From positions 1 through 64,000 of the forward strand of contig QKWP01000630.1 of assembly GCA_003550325.1 (NCBI GenBank): 64,000 nucleotides of DNA, in the 5' to 3' direction. Both the position numbers and the translations under genes were made by a program. The notes under the pieces were generated by a model. It had not been told where the DNA came from and did not search any database. It saw only the letters and a program-made list of their open reading frames with translations. The stretch comes from Gigaspora rosea (Eukaryota; Glomeromycota; Glomeromycetes; Diversisporales; Gigasporaceae). Every line of letters begins with the position of its first letter. The first letter of the stretch is position 1. Positions 38,831-50,011 of the stretch are shown one piece after another.

Positions 38831-40425
38831 GTTTGCATATTATTTTATGCTTATTTTCACAAAAAAAAAACAAAAGGTTCATTCTTGTCTTGAAAATATG
38901 GAGTTCTGACCTTTCTTATCTTGATTTCCAATTCTGAATCATTAGTATATAATTCCTTATTACTAAATTAATATAACTTTATTCTATTTCTATTTTTAAA
39001 GTACTGTATAATGCAAATGAATAAGAATAATGAAAAGAAATAAGAGTCTCTAAAGAAAAATTGCTCCGCTTATAGATCTATTTGATCTTCATCGGATATA
39101 AATTTTATGCAGGAAACCTTTTCTTTATTATATTAAAATAAGAACTAACCATGTTTAGAATACAAGTATTTTGCACCTAAATTTTGATCACTTTCCTAAT
39201 ATGTGCTTTATTAAAACAAACTATACCATAAAGAGTTATATCCCAAATCTATATATTTCTAAAACTATAAAATGATCATGAATAAATTTTATATGAATGA
39301 ATTTGATGTATATCAAATCCATTATTATATTGCATTATTATATTAATGATTATATTTGAACAATAATACAATTGTTATAAAAACAAAAAAAAAGAATTAC
39401 TTATTATTCAATCTGCCCAAAAAAATAGGATTATCTTATTTTAATTGTAAATTCTCTCTCCAAAATATTATTATCTCAGACACAATTAGATAATAATACT
39501 TATCATACTTTTATTATATGAGTTAATATTTACAAAATCATACCATTTTTTTAATTACTATGCTCTTCATACTTTTATTATATGAGATAATATCTACAAA
39601 ATCATACAATCTTTTTAATTACTATGCTCTTCATACTTTTATTATACGAAATAATATCTACAAAATCATACTATCTTTTTAATTACTATGCTCATGATCA
39701 ATATCAAAAATCAATTCTACTTATAATATGTTTGCTAATTTCTTTTTCTATATTTAAATTATTATGTTTAATTATCAGTCTTGTATGATCTACTATGTAT
39801 AATAATAAAAATAAGATAAATTATTAATAATTTATTGTAAATTAAACCATGAAACGTTGTAAATTTGTTATCTCATAAACCATAACATAATAATAAGCCA
39901 TTTCTGTAAATTGCCAAATATGGTTTGTTAATAGATTATTTATAAAAATTCTTTTAATATTTAATAAATAAATATAGATACTACAACTATAAAAAGCTTT
40001 AAGAAACCAAAAATTTGATTCCTGTTTATTCTATTTTTTTCTGATCTTTAAGATATTTTTTAAATATTATAATCATGTCTTCCATATTCATTGCTTTTTG
40101 CTTTATTAAAACAGTTAGCAAAATAACAAATTTGTAACTGGATTCATTTTATACTGTATTACTGATGATGAAGATGAGCTTAGAGAAGTCACCTACAAAA
40201 GCTCTACTGCAAATGCTGAATTGTTAATAAATGGTTTTGAAAAAAATAATTGTGTACATATAGTAAAAAAATACATTTATCATGAAAAAATTGAATATGT
40301 AAGTTCAATTTTACTCTAAAATCCAAGAAGCTATTTTTTATGATACTATAATAGCAACTATATTAGCCGCCATTATAGCTAATGTTAACTGACTTTGTTA
40401 TTATTATATCTTTTTTAGTAATCTA
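38831..40425. repeat. AT-rich DNA with a ~77-bp tandem repeat
   Basis: 39500-39690: a unit of about 77 bp (ATACTTTTATTATATGAGATAA followed by TCTACAAAATCATAC and TTTTTAATTACTATGCTCTTC) is repeated nearly three times. The rest is AT-rich without recognisable features. Confidence 0.6.
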
Positions 40426-40433
40426 CCTTTTGT

Positions 40434-40708
40434 GGGAGATGTCTAAAGCGGAGCAGATTCTTATAATATATTTTATCGAATTAACTTTAGGGTTAGGGTC
40501 AGCTTAGGTTAGGGTTAGATAGGTTTTAGATTTTAATATATAAGCAAAATTGCCTTCACGACATTTTTAATTAACACAGCAAGGTAGGTTTAGACTGCTG
40601 TTTTTTGTATTTTTCAAGGTTTTTGCTGTTTGCTTTGCCAAAGATCATCAAAATTTGATAATTTGATTGGCCAATTGTCACGTGATTCTGCTCCGCTTTA
40701 GACGACCC
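40434..40708. mobile_element. MITE with internal telomere-like repeats, perfect 8-bp TSD
   Basis: A 275-bp element with CCTTTTGT at 40426-40433 and 40709-40716. The ends are GGGAGATGTCTAAAGCGGAG and CTCCGCTTTAGACGACCC. The interior carries TTAGGGTTAGGGTC and GGTTAGGGTTAGAT (40490-40525). It is the same family as 55456-55602. Confidence 0.85.
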
Positions 40709-40752
40709 CCTTTTGTGATTTTAGGATAAAACCTTAATTTTTATATTAATAA

Positions 40753-40785
40753 GTAGCTGCGCAATGCAGTTGCATGAAACCAGGA
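40753..40785 (-). repeat. dispersed GTGCAAC hairpin repeat
   Basis: GTAGCTGCGCAATGCAGTTG followed by CATGAAACCAGGA. It is the inverted form of 10912-10944 and 23223-23256. Confidence 0.6.
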
Positions 40786-40882
40786 ATAGAATATAGAAAT
40801 TAGACTGTTTTATATTGCATGAAGAGAAGTTTTTAAGGTTATTTTAATATTTAGATCTAATAAATATATAGATTAATTATAT

Positions 40883-41221
40883 GGGGTGATTTCAATAGAT
40901 ACAGCCAATTTTTATATATATTTTATTTTGAGATAGTTGAGTTTAATCACTTGTTTTGATTTTCAGACTGATTCGGGATTAATCAAATTTTACAATTTTT
41001 ATTGGTTAAAGGTAAACAGGTAATTATCAGGTAATCTCATAATGTGTTGGCCCTATGCAGCCTTGTGTAATTTTTCTTTTACATTATCTTGGTTTTTTAT
41101 TATGCAAATCAACTTTCATTTATAATTGAAAAATATTAATTATATCAAAATTTATATGAATCTAATAAAAACTCAATTTCAAAAAATTGTAAAAATGGGC
41201 TGTTTCTATTGAAATTACCCC
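40883..41221. mobile_element. TIR element, GGGGTGATTTCAATAGA ends
   Basis: The ends GGGGTGATTTCAATAGATAC and GTTTCTATTGAAATTACCCC pair, flanked by ATAT-type sequence. The interior matches 45510-45793 (GGTTAATCAAATTTTGATTAGT-like, TTATTATGCAAATCAA, TTTATAATTGAAAAAT). Confidence 0.7.
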
Positions 41222-41534
41222 ATATTTGCTCATTTCTTTTTGATGATCCCTTGTGCCAAATTTTCACAAAGACCTGTGCTATGAAAACTTTGAAATTAAT
41301 ATTTTTGTATATAATAAAAACATTATCTAGAATCAACTTGGATAAAGGGTTTCAGATCGGATATGAGAAAACTAAAATAGAGACAAAAAAGAACTTTCCT
41401 TTTAGTTTGGCTCTCTGTGTAAAAGACTTTGTTACTATAGAGGATGTAGTAGGACAACAACTCTGAAGTTTTTTGTCAGTAGATACAAAAGCTTAAACAA
41501 AAGCAGACTTTTGGTCAGATATATTACTTCAAAG
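41222..41534. other. intergenic, nothing recognised
   Basis: An open frame at 41209-41466 starts inside the preceding element's terminus and shows no domain. It is not called. Confidence 0.4.
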
Positions 41535-41644
41535 TAGAGATGTGATCCGTTATCCGTTTTCATCTGTTTTTATATTAAAATCCGTAGATATCCGCGGATT
41601 TTAATATAAAAACTGATAAAAACAGATAACGGATCACATCTCTA
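41535..41644. mobile_element. hAT-like micro-MITE, TTATCCG words
   Basis: A 110-bp nearly perfect hairpin. The ends are TAGAGATGTGATCCGTTATC and GATAACGGATCACATCTCTA. The flanks are CTTCAAAG and CTTCAAAA (one mismatch). Confidence 0.9.
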
Positions 41645-41743
41645 CTTCAAAACATAAAACTCATACTTCTTATAATTTTGGTACCTCTGATATTTCTCCC
41701 TGGGCTTTTCAAAATTTAACCAAAAAGTGGGAAATTTAGCTTA

Positions 41744-41890
41744 GGGCTGTGCCATTAACCAGCTAATTATTTTTTATTAGAGGCCTACTCCTCCCTTTTC
41801 TTTAATATATATATAGTCAGGTTCTTATATAAAATTTCAACTTTTTTTACCACCTTTCCTCTAAAAAATTACCTGATTTTGTTACTCCCC
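41744..41890. mobile_element. Harbinger-like MITE, TTA TSD
   Basis: Flanked by TTA (41741-41743, 41891-41893). The ends are GGGCTGTGCCATTAACCAGC and TGATTTTGTTACTCCCC. It is near-identical in layout to 1657-1805 (AGAGGCCTACTCC, ATAGTCAGGTTCTTATATA). Confidence 0.75.
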
Positions 41891-41893
41891 TTA

Positions 41894-42252
41894 CCCTCTT
41901 CAAAAGATTAGCAATGGTTACTTTGTTCAAATTGGAAAACTCACCTACAATTTGGGATTAAGTCATGAGTTAGTTTCGGATAACTGAAATAAACAATAAA
42001 TGATATGTGAGATTCTTAGGAGGTTCTTCTGAAATAAAAATTCTTTTCAGAAGATTCTTTAGGTATAGCCCTATATTGTTTTAAATTGTTCTATTTTCTT
42101 TTTTGTACATATAATATTAGACAAAGCATTCCTTTGTACATAGTATTATATAATTTTTATAGTTTGTTTTAGACGCTTTATAGGCTCAGGCTCTACTGAG
42201 TATTTACTTAGGTTAGACTTTGTCGAAACAGAATTTTCTTTGTTCCTTTCAT
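41894..42252. other. intergenic, nothing recognised
   Basis: Moderately AT-rich; it lies 3' of the putative exon fragment on the minus strand. Confidence 0.35.
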
Positions 42253-42263
42253 CTTTTATCTTT

Positions 42264-42545
42264 TCAATTTTGTTTAATTTTGTCTGTTGTTATAGGTTTT
42301 TGATACTTTCCCTTTTTTTTGTATTCCTTTATTTTCTCCTGTCTTCTTAAGTTTATTTTTTTTGATGGTTTGATTATTCTCACTATAGATGCTAGGTGAG
42401 AGGGATTTAAAAATAATTCTGATTTGATGAGGCTAGCTATAAGTTCTAATTCTGTTGGATTAGTACTATGAGGCACATTTGGGCACCCTTGAGGCAGCTG
42501 GGTAGGGTGAGACTTAAAATTAGAAGGAGCGTAGTACTAGATTTG
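42264..42545 (-). pseudogene. orphan conserved-looking exon, family unknown
   Basis: In the minus strand an AG at 42546-42547 (CAAATCTAG) is followed by an open frame beginning YYAPSNFKSHPTQLPQGCPN, then VPHSTNPTELELIASLIKSE, LFLNPSHLASIVRIIKPSKK and a Lys/Arg-rich tail that ends at a TAA. Composition and amphipathic pattern look like real protein, unlike surrounding frames. The preceding TAG could be a stop or the end of an intron. There is no upstream exon that I can find, so it is probably a fragment of a transposon or dead gene. I do not recognise the family. Confidence 0.35.
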
Positions 42546-42547
42546 AT

Positions 42548-43280
42548 TTTGTAATCAGATTAATTTTACTATATTTATTTCTAATAAAAGTACTTATGAA
42601 TCTGTCAAAGAGAAAAAATATATATATATAAATTAATTATTAATTCAAGATTTTTAACTAAGTGCAATATATATGTATTCAGTGTTAATTTATACTATTG
42701 ATATACATTATTTATAAATTAAAAGATAAAGAATGTTATGTAATTAAGAGATCAATTGTATTTTTATACAAGTTTTAAAAGAAAATTCAAAATATAAAAA
42801 TAAGGTATTACAAATTTATTTTTAGAGTTGCATGTTTTTCTTATTGATACTTTATTGTAAATATTTCTAAAAAATATAAGGATAAAAATTTAAATTTGTA
42901 AGATCAAAATTTAACTTGTTAAAAAAGTAACTAATAATCTTAGTAATTTAGCCAATAAGCTATTTTTATATAATGTATAGCTACTTGGTATAATGAACTC
43001 TTTGATTCAAAAAATTTAAAAATTTAAAGAGAAAAAAGTTCATTATAAAGAATATAAGAAGTATCTAATAGAGATAGTAGTTTTTATTTAGAGAGTTTTT
43101 TTTTTTTTGAAAAAGTGGATTTATCTCAAAAATAGTTGGCAATAAATTTTTCAGTATTAATAAAAACTTTTTTATGAATGTAAAAATGGGTATGAGAAGT
43201 TAATTAAATAATGAAAATTTTTTAACAAATAAGCTAGATTTTTGTTTTATGAATTTAAAAATATACAAAGTAATTTAATA
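42548..43280. other. intergenic, nothing recognised
   Basis: AT-rich DNA, no gene or clear repeat. Confidence 0.4.
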
Positions 43281-43648
43281 TAAGGGGCATCCAGACATAA
43301 TGTTATACAATAGAGGATCGAATAAAAGATAATGTTTTTCTCAATAAGTAGAGGGGTCAAATACCAAATTTATTTCATTTGGATTACTGGATCAAAAGGT
43401 ATTGGCCAAATACTATTGGTCATATCTTTTTTATAAAATTACTATATAACCAATATTTTTTTGTAAATATCTTTCTATCCAGTAATCCAAATAACAAGAT
43501 TTTGGTATTATTGGATTTGTCTCACTAAGACGAATCGAATAGTACCTAAATCATCTAAATTGGATTACTGTATCACAAGATATTCAAGTTTTTGTAAAAT
43601 TATATATATAAATATACAGATTTTGAAAATTTTTTTTATATAGTCAAG

Positions 43649-44104
43649 ACCTGCGGGTCGATAGCATAGCGGTTATGCTCTCAGGTCCCCAATCGAAGGT
43701 TGCCGGTTCAATACCGCTTGGTGGTAAATTGAATTTGATAGTCAGAACCCGATTAGGAATAACCGAAGTCATACAAGATGTAAGGTCAGTCCAATGTGGC
43801 ATGAACTTGATGGCGGCGTTTCCGTGTAATGTATACGTACCCACAGGAAACAGGACTGAGGTGGCTCGGCCGATCCTGCAGAAAGTTAAATAATGCGGTG
43901 CAGGACCCACATTTGGGCGGCGAAAGGCAAGCCAGATGAAGCCTTCATTACAGTAACATTTCCGAGTAGCCAAAGCTCCGACGACGGAGATCTTCTGGGC
44001 GGCGTAAGGCAAGCCGGTTGGTTTATCGGTGTTGGGTTAAAGTGGAGGGTGCTCATAAGGAGGGTTACAGAGAAGAGCGCTGGGTCTTAAGTTTAAAAAA
44101 AAAA
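43649..44104 (+). mobile_element. tRNA-derived SINE with 16-bp target duplication
   Basis: A 456-bp element with TTTTTATATAGTCAAG on both sides (43633-43648, 44105-44120), which marks reverse-transcriptase-mediated insertion. The head folds like a tRNA: A-box TAGCATAGCGGT at 43662-43673 and B-box GGTTCAATACC at 43705-43715. The GC-rich body contains two GGGCGGCG-AAGGCAAGCC blocks, and it ends in a short A tail. It would depend on a LINE partner not seen here. Open frames in it are incidental. Confidence 0.85.
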
Positions 44105-44122
44105 TTTTTATATAGTCAAGGG

Positions 44123-44337
44123 TAGTGAATAAAATTCATGTGCACAATATGCACATATGCACAATTTTTTTTTGTGTGCACAATTTTTAAATTGGATGTG
44201 CACATGTGCACAAAGATTTTTCTTAATTAACATATAGGTTGTGCACAATTTTTATACAAATTTTATAAAGTGTGCACAAAAAAATTTTTCCAATGTGCAC
44301 ATGTGCACAAAAATTTTTTTCCAGATTTTATACATTG
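44123..44337. mobile_element. hAT-like MITE, TGTGCACA words, perfect 8-bp TSD
   Basis: A 215-bp element with GTCAAGGG at 44115-44122 and 44338-44345. The ends are TAGTGAATAAAATTC and GATTTTATACATTG. Words ATGTGCACAATT and TGTGCACATG are repeated in both orientations. It inserted at the SINE's own right target duplication. Confidence 0.9.
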
Positions 44338-44396
44338 GTCAAGGGGGTCAAGTACTACTATAAGTGGTACATAATATTATTTATGGATGCTCCTAA

Positions 44397-44983
44397 TTGA
44401 AAACTTTGCAATGAATATAAAAGCGACATAAAGTTTTATTTTTTTTTATAAATAAAATAAATTATTCAAAAAAACTCTCATAACAAACTTGTATTATAAT
44501 AGCTAGATAGTTATATTAAAAAGTAACCTAGTATATTTTTAGGTAAAAAAGAGTAAAAAATATTGTAGTTTGGTTTATAATCAGTAAGAGTATAATTAAA
44601 GTCTAATATATAAAGTAGGTAAATGAAATTTGATAAATTGAAGCAATTAAAATGAACAATTGTTGGTTTGATTGTTATATTATACCTAATATTGCATCCT
44701 GATTGGCCAATATCACTAGTAAATGCAATAAAGCAAACTACCACTAGCCAAAAATTAGGTTTATTAACTAGATGCTTGAGTTGTTTAAAGGGAGTTAGAA
44801 TAGAATATGCTATGTTGTATTGTAGTAAAATTCTTAAACTTTTATCAATTTCATATTATTTATATAAAAAACAGATAAAGATTTGTATTAATAATAATGA
44901 GAACTGTTTGGTGTTTATTTTGTGTTTTTATATATGATTTGTTAGTTTGTAGTATATTTGTAGAGTTTTTTATATACTTCAGA
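44397..44983. other. intergenic, nothing recognised
   Basis: AT-rich; the 89-codon frame at 44668-44937 has no supporting feature. Confidence 0.4.
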
Positions 44984-44986
44984 TTA

Positions 44987-45152
44987 GGGGCATGCCATTT
45001 ATTATATAATATTTTTTACTTAGTAGCTACCTTTACCCATGTATGGTGTAATCATTTTATCCAATTCTGACTAATTAATATAATATATAGACGTGATCAC
45101 TATCTCTGACCATGTATCCATGGTAAAAATTACATAATAAATAGCATGCCCC
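44987..45152. mobile_element. Harbinger-like MITE, TTA TSD
   Basis: A 166-bp element flanked by TTA. The ends are GGGGCATGCCATTTATTAT and ATAATAAATAGCATGCCCC. In reverse, its two halves match the left (50045-50120) and right (53400-53502) extremities of the large element at 50045-53502, so this is the empty form of that element. Confidence 0.85.
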
Positions 45153-45506
45153 TTATATATAAAATTTTATTATTTCAATCTTTTATATTGCAATTAAGTA
45201 GCTAACTTATTGCTTTATTTTTTTAATTCATTTTTTATTTAACTGTTCTATATCTGATATTGCTTCTCATTACATATATTCTAGATTATAGTATTTATTC
45301 ATTATTTTATCTATCATTAGCATAGCATGTTATGGTAACTATCATATGTGATTAAGTTTGCATTTGAATTATTTTTTACTAAGTATGTAAATAAGCTTGA
45401 GTTAATTTTAACTACATACTATGGTTACCAAAATAACAAGTTCTGTATGAAATTATTTATAATAGGAATTATGATTATTCTGTTGCAGACTAATTCACCC
45501 TAACTA
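45153..45506. other. intergenic, nothing recognised
   Basis: AT-rich DNA, no gene. Confidence 0.4.
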
Positions 45507-45509
45507 TAT

Positions 45510-45793
45510 GGGGCCTTTGCAGTAGAAAGGGCTGATACTGGTTTATATATAATTTTGAGAAAATTACATTTGTTTTGTTTGGACTGATTTGGGTTAATCA
45601 AAATTTGATTAGTCCATTATATCGGGTAATCCCGTGATGTACGAAACTCCCAATAAATTTTTCAATTTTTTATTATGCAAATCAATTTCTACTTATAATT
45701 GAAAAATGTAACAGGTGTCAAAGTTTATCTGAATATAACAAAAACCTGATTTTCATTTTGGGCAGTATTGGCCCTTTCTATTGCAAAGGCCCC
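45510..45793. mobile_element. TIR element, GGGGCCTTTGCA ends
   Basis: A 284-bp element. The ends are GGGGCCTTTGCAGTAGAAAG and CTTTCTATTGCAAAGGCCCC, flanked by ATAT. The interior is shared with 40883-41221. Confidence 0.75.
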
Positions 45794-45967
45794 ATATATT
45801 GTAGTTACTAGCAAGTAAGCTCTTTAGTAGAATTGTTTTAGTAACTCATAATAAAATCATGTCAATTCTAGTACAAACTAAGTTAGTTTGCATTGTTATT
45901 ATTATAATTGTTTTATTATAAATTACAGTAAATATTCAACTACAGAGCTTATTTACTATTCCAGTAA

Positions 45968-46922
45968 GGGGAGCGCCATTTATCACCTGATTTTTTAGAG
46001 TAGGGGGGGTCTGGCAATTATCAGGTCCTAATAGTAGATAACTTTTGATTGGCTAAAATTTTTTAAAATTTTTTAAAATTTTAAAAAATTTTTAAAATTT
46101 AATATTAAATAAAATTTGAACTAATGATCCGTTTTGGATGATTTTACTACCAAAATGTTCGTCTCAATGAGACGATTTCAACGAGCCTAAAATCGTCAAA
46201 ATCCAATCACTGGATCCCAAGATCATTATAAATTTGTATTGCTTTAATTATATTAGTTTTGTATATATTAAAAATTATTATTAAAAGATCTTATAAACTT
46301 TAACATTGAATAACTTATGAACCAGCAATCCGTTTTGGATGATTTTACTACCAAAATGCTCATCTCGTGAGACGATTCTAATGAACCTAAAATCATCAAA
46401 TTCTGATCACGGGATCCCAAGATCATTATAGATTTGTTATTTTTAATTGATTTAATATATATTAAAATAACACAAATCTATAACGATCTTGGGATCCCGT
46501 GATCAGAATTTAACGATTTTAGGTTCGTTAGAATCGCCTCACTGAGACGAGCATTTTGGTAGTAAAATAATCCAAAACAGATTGCTGGTTCATAAGTTAT
46601 TCAATGTTAAAGTTTATAGATCTTTAATAATAATTTTTAATATATACAAACTAATATAATAAATTTATAACATTCTTGGGATCCAGTGATTGGATTTTGA
46701 CGATTTTAGGCTCATTGGAAATCATCTCATTGAGATGAACATTTTGGTAGTAAAATCATCCAAAACGGATTAGTGGTTCAAATTTTATTTAATATTAAAT
46801 TTTAAAAATTTTTTAAAATTTTAAAAAATTTTAGCCAATCAAATTGCAGTATTTATGATCAGGTAGGGGGGAGGGGAGTAGCTGCTTAGTAGCAAAATAT
46901 CAGCTGATAAATGGCCCTCCCC
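45968..46922. mobile_element. 955-bp near-perfect palindrome, Harbinger-like ends
   Basis: Flanked by TAA (45965-45967, 46923-46925). The ends are GGGGAGCGCCATTTATCACC and GGTTAG-proximal GATAAATGGCCCTCCCC. Almost the whole length is an inverted repeat centred near 46450. Each half carries two hairpin blocks with TACTACCAAAATG, GTCTCA-TGAGAC and ATCACTGGATCCCAAGATC. It resembles an MITE that acquired hairpin blocks, or a foldback transposon. Confidence 0.85.
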
Positions 46923-46934
46923 TAACCATAATAT

Positions 46935-47091
46935 ATGAGTGCTACCAAGGGAAAAAGGGCATTCAGACTTTCAATTATATTTTGTATTCAGTTAGAAAAT
47001 CTATTATGATGATAAATTTTTCAAAGACAGCTAACTGTACACAAAATATAATTGAAATTTCAAATGGCCTTTTTTTCTTGGCAGCACTCAT
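46935..47091. mobile_element. 157-bp MITE with long TIRs
   Basis: About 50-bp inverted arms: ATGAGTGCTACCAAGGGAAA ... TTCAATTATATTTTGT opposed to ACAAAATATAATTGAA ... TTGGCAGCACTCAT. The unpaired centre is about 55 bp. AT/TA flanks. Confidence 0.8.
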
Positions 47092-48000
47092 ATAGTTGAG
47101 TTAGTTTGTCTTGTAATTGTTATAATTTTTATCAGTTACTGTAAATAATTTTGCTATAGAACTTGCAGTTCTGGTGATTATAGTTTGCAATAAGATTAAT
47201 ATTTATTTATAAGTTATTAAAAAATTCTGTTACAGTACTTATTGTTCTGGTTAAATGAGTTTATATTAGAAGTTTCATGATTTTTGTCATGAGTTATTGT
47301 AAATAAAATTCTGTTACAAAATTTACTTATTATTTCAATAACTATAATATACAGTTAAGCTTGTATAGTTTGCATTAAAATTGCTATGATATTTTATTGT
47401 AAATAATTCTTTTATAGAACTTACTTGCTATTTTAGTGGCAAAAATATGTGGGTGGTTTGCATTGAATTGTTATGCATCTATTCTGAGTTATGTACTATA
47501 AATAATTTTATTACAGAAGTTATTTGCTATTTCACTATTAAAGTGAGTTATTCTTTGCATAAAATTGTCATAACATCAGGGAAATTTTTATAGTGCAGAT
47601 CTGCGCAAATTTTTAAAAAAAACAATTATCAAAAATTAATGCAGTTCTGCGACTCTGCCAGCGATCATTGAAGAAATTTTTTTTATTTACTGCACAGATT
47701 TAATTTTTTGCGCAGATCTTTAACAATTAACAAACCAATAATCTGCGCAGGTTGTAAAAAATAAAAAAATAACAAAAAGCGAATAATAAAAAATTACTAT
47801 ATGCTTGTCTAAATATTAAATGCTAACTAAATTAAATGCTAACTAATTTTTCATATATTAAAACAATAAATTCGAATATTTATATATTTTAACAATTTAA
47901 TTTATTACAAAATACAAAAAAAAAATAAAAAAAATAAAAAAATACAAAAAATAAAAAAAAAATACAAAAAATAAATACAAATTACAATATAAACCTGATT
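47092..48000. other. AT-rich DNA with TCTGCGCAGA words at 47577-47760
   Basis: 47100-47575 has loose repeats of TATAGAACTTACT-TATTTTAGT. 47577-47760 starts CAGGGAAATTTTTATAGTGC and carries CAGATCTGCGCA words, as a hAT-like element would, but no right end or duplication was confirmed. 47885-47990 is A-rich. Confidence 0.4.
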
Positions 48001-48545
48001 CCAACTATCGTGCTACATCCAAACTATTGTGCTATGTTCCAATATTCCAACTATTATACTAAATCACAAACTAACAATTATGCTATGCTATGCCCCATAC
48101 TAACTATTGCACTACTAGCTATCATGCTACATCCCATACTATCGCATTATATTCTATAATAACAATCGTACTATGTTTAATCTAAAGAAAAAAAGAACTG
48201 TTAGTAATATATTAAAAAAAAGAAAACTATCATAAACCAGATACTAACTATTGTGCTCCATCTGTTCTAACTATATGCTACATTTGGTACTATGTTTGTT
48301 TCATTCTAAAGAAAAAAAGTATTAGTACTGTAATAAAAAAAAGAATACTATCGTATACTAGCCTTATATTTATCCTTTTCAACTCCAATTCTATGACAAT
48401 AACAATATCCAATACTATTTTTTCCACTCGCGTTTCACATCTCTGCAGATTTTTGATACCTACTCCGTTATTCTAACTATTGCATTACATCCAATACTAT
48501 GTTCGTTTTAAAGAAAAAAAAAAGAAACATTAGTACTGCAAAAAA
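48001..48545 (-). repeat. relative of the 9085-10290 hairpin array
   Basis: In reverse complement: TAGTTAGTATGGGGCATAGC-type words, then AGTACTAATRTTTCTTTTTTT, then TTAAAACGAACATAGTA. The order and flanking poly-A/T DNA match 9040-10300, which suggests a second, shorter copy of that element. Confidence 0.6.
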
Positions 48546-49660
48546 AAAAAGAACAAAGAAATTACAATACCTTATACCAGAAGATATGAATGCACACCAA
48601 CGACAGCACCAACAACGGTGCCAACAATGGCTCCAACGGATTTCTCATCTACATTCTCAGCATTCAATTTTAGTACAAGGCTTTATCTTTTTAACTTTTA
48701 GGTTAGATTTCTAAAGCACTTCCTTCTTGTAAATAATATAGTTTTTAGTTCTTACCAACGATGAGAAAAGCATACAATAAAATAGAGAACAAGAATAAAT
48801 ATTAGTAAAAAAAAAAAAAATAAAAAAAATCGAATTATAATATCTTTGTACTGCTCATATAACTGGAGATTACTGCTGCTTATTTAAATACAGTACCAAT
48901 ATAAAAAATCGATAATAAAAAATATAAAAATAAATAAATTAATATCATATTAAGTAAAAATAAAAAAATATTTAATTAATAAAAAATAAAATAAAACGTA
49001 CTATAATATACATAAAAAAATACAACAAAAAAAAACTTAACTTAATATATAGTTATTTTACCAATGATAAATAAAAAAATTATTTAAAATAAAAAAAAAT
49101 TTAAATAAAAAAAATTATTTTAAAAAAAAAATAATTAAAAAAAACCCCCATTAAAATAATTAAAAAATAAAATAATTAAAAAAAATAAAATGTTAAAAAT
49201 AAATTAAAAAAAAATCAGCAAAATAATTAAAAAAATTAAACGAATAAAAAAAAACTGATAATAAAAAAATCAAAAAAAAATAAAAAAAATCGTTAAAAAA
49301 AAGGTTAAAAAAGAATAAAAAAATTAGAATAAACCAAAAAAGTAAATAAAAAAAACATGTTTGCTTTATTTATTTATTGTTTCCTGTGTATACATGCAAT
49401 ATGGTAGGAATAAAAATTCTGGCCTTACTATGAAAATAACTGGAAATTTACTTTTATTTCCACCATTGCATATATGTGCTAGAGATGCTATTTTGTTTTT
49501 ATTCAAATTTTAAAAAATTTGCAAAATTAAAATTTTTGCTATTAAAAAAAAAAAGAATAAAAAAACGAGTTTGTTTATTTATTTATTGGTTTGTTTTGTT
49601 TATTGTTTTTCTCGTGTTTTTACTAGTAGTTAGGTATCATAGTTATAATTTTGGAGATTA
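48546..49660. other. A-rich low-complexity DNA
   Basis: 48790-49350 is mostly A/T with AAAAAATAAAA runs. TACTAGTAGTTAGG at 49620-49633 repeats the Helitron-like terminal word seen at 27313 and 59385. No gene. Confidence 0.5.
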
Positions 49661-49668
49661 TCGAGATT

Positions 49669-50011
49669 ATAATCTGCGAAGATTATACTTTTTAAAAATT
49701 GCACAGATTTTTTGGCAAAAAATCTGCAAAGAATTGCAAAAATCTAAATTTTGAAAATTTTTGCAATTTTTTAAACAAGATTTTGCACTTATTTGATAAA
49801 TTTGAAGATCATTACAAATTATTAATTCCCGATTCTATTATAATCTGCGAATATTATACTTTTTAAATTTTTCACAGATTTTTGGCAAGAAATCTGCAAA
49901 AAACTGCAAAAATCTAAATTTTGATAATCTTTGCAATTTTTTAAACAAAATTCTGCACTTATTTGATAAATTTGAATATTACTGCAGATTATTAATATTT
50001 TTATTTTCCTG
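49669..50011. repeat. 171-bp tandem repeat, two copies, AATCTGCGAA words
   Basis: Copies start near 49669 and 49840 (ATAATCTGCGAAGATTATAC, TGCACAGATTTTTTGGC, TTGCAAAAATCTAAATTTTG). The right end ATTTTCCTG resembles a hAT CAGGAAAAT terminus and could pair with CAGGGAAATTTTTATAG at 47577, but the 8-bp flanks do not match. Confidence 0.6.

Larger units (their letters stand above)
43284..44393. mobile_element. foldback MITE, split by a SINE and a hAT-like MITE
   Basis: Flanked by TAA (43281-43283, 44394-44396). The ends are GGGGCATCCAGACATAATGT and ATTATTTATGGATGCTCC, matching 62199-62723. The internal copy of the module is at 43380-43580 (TTGGATTACTGGATCAAAAG, GTCTCACTAAGACGAATCG, then TTGGATTACTGTATCACAAG). 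It contains the SINE 43649-44104 and the MITE 44123-44337. Removing these restores an element of about 0.4 kb. Confidence 0.75.

Noticed and set aside
40490-40525. Telomere or chromosome end
   Set aside because: Only a few TTAGGG units, enclosed by TIRs of a MITE with target duplications.
43660-43725. tRNA gene
   Set aside because: A and B boxes are present, but the sequence continues into a 456-bp body with an A tail and 16-bp target duplication, so it is a SINE head.
43644-44090. Three open frames up to 122 codons
   Set aside because: Inside the SINE 43649-44104. GC-rich DNA has fewer stops; no protein features.
47577-50011. A single hAT-like element with CAGGGAAAT and ATTTTCCTG ends
   Set aside because: The termini are plausible but the 8-bp flanks (CATAACAT, ATGAATTT) do not match, and unrelated DNA lies between.
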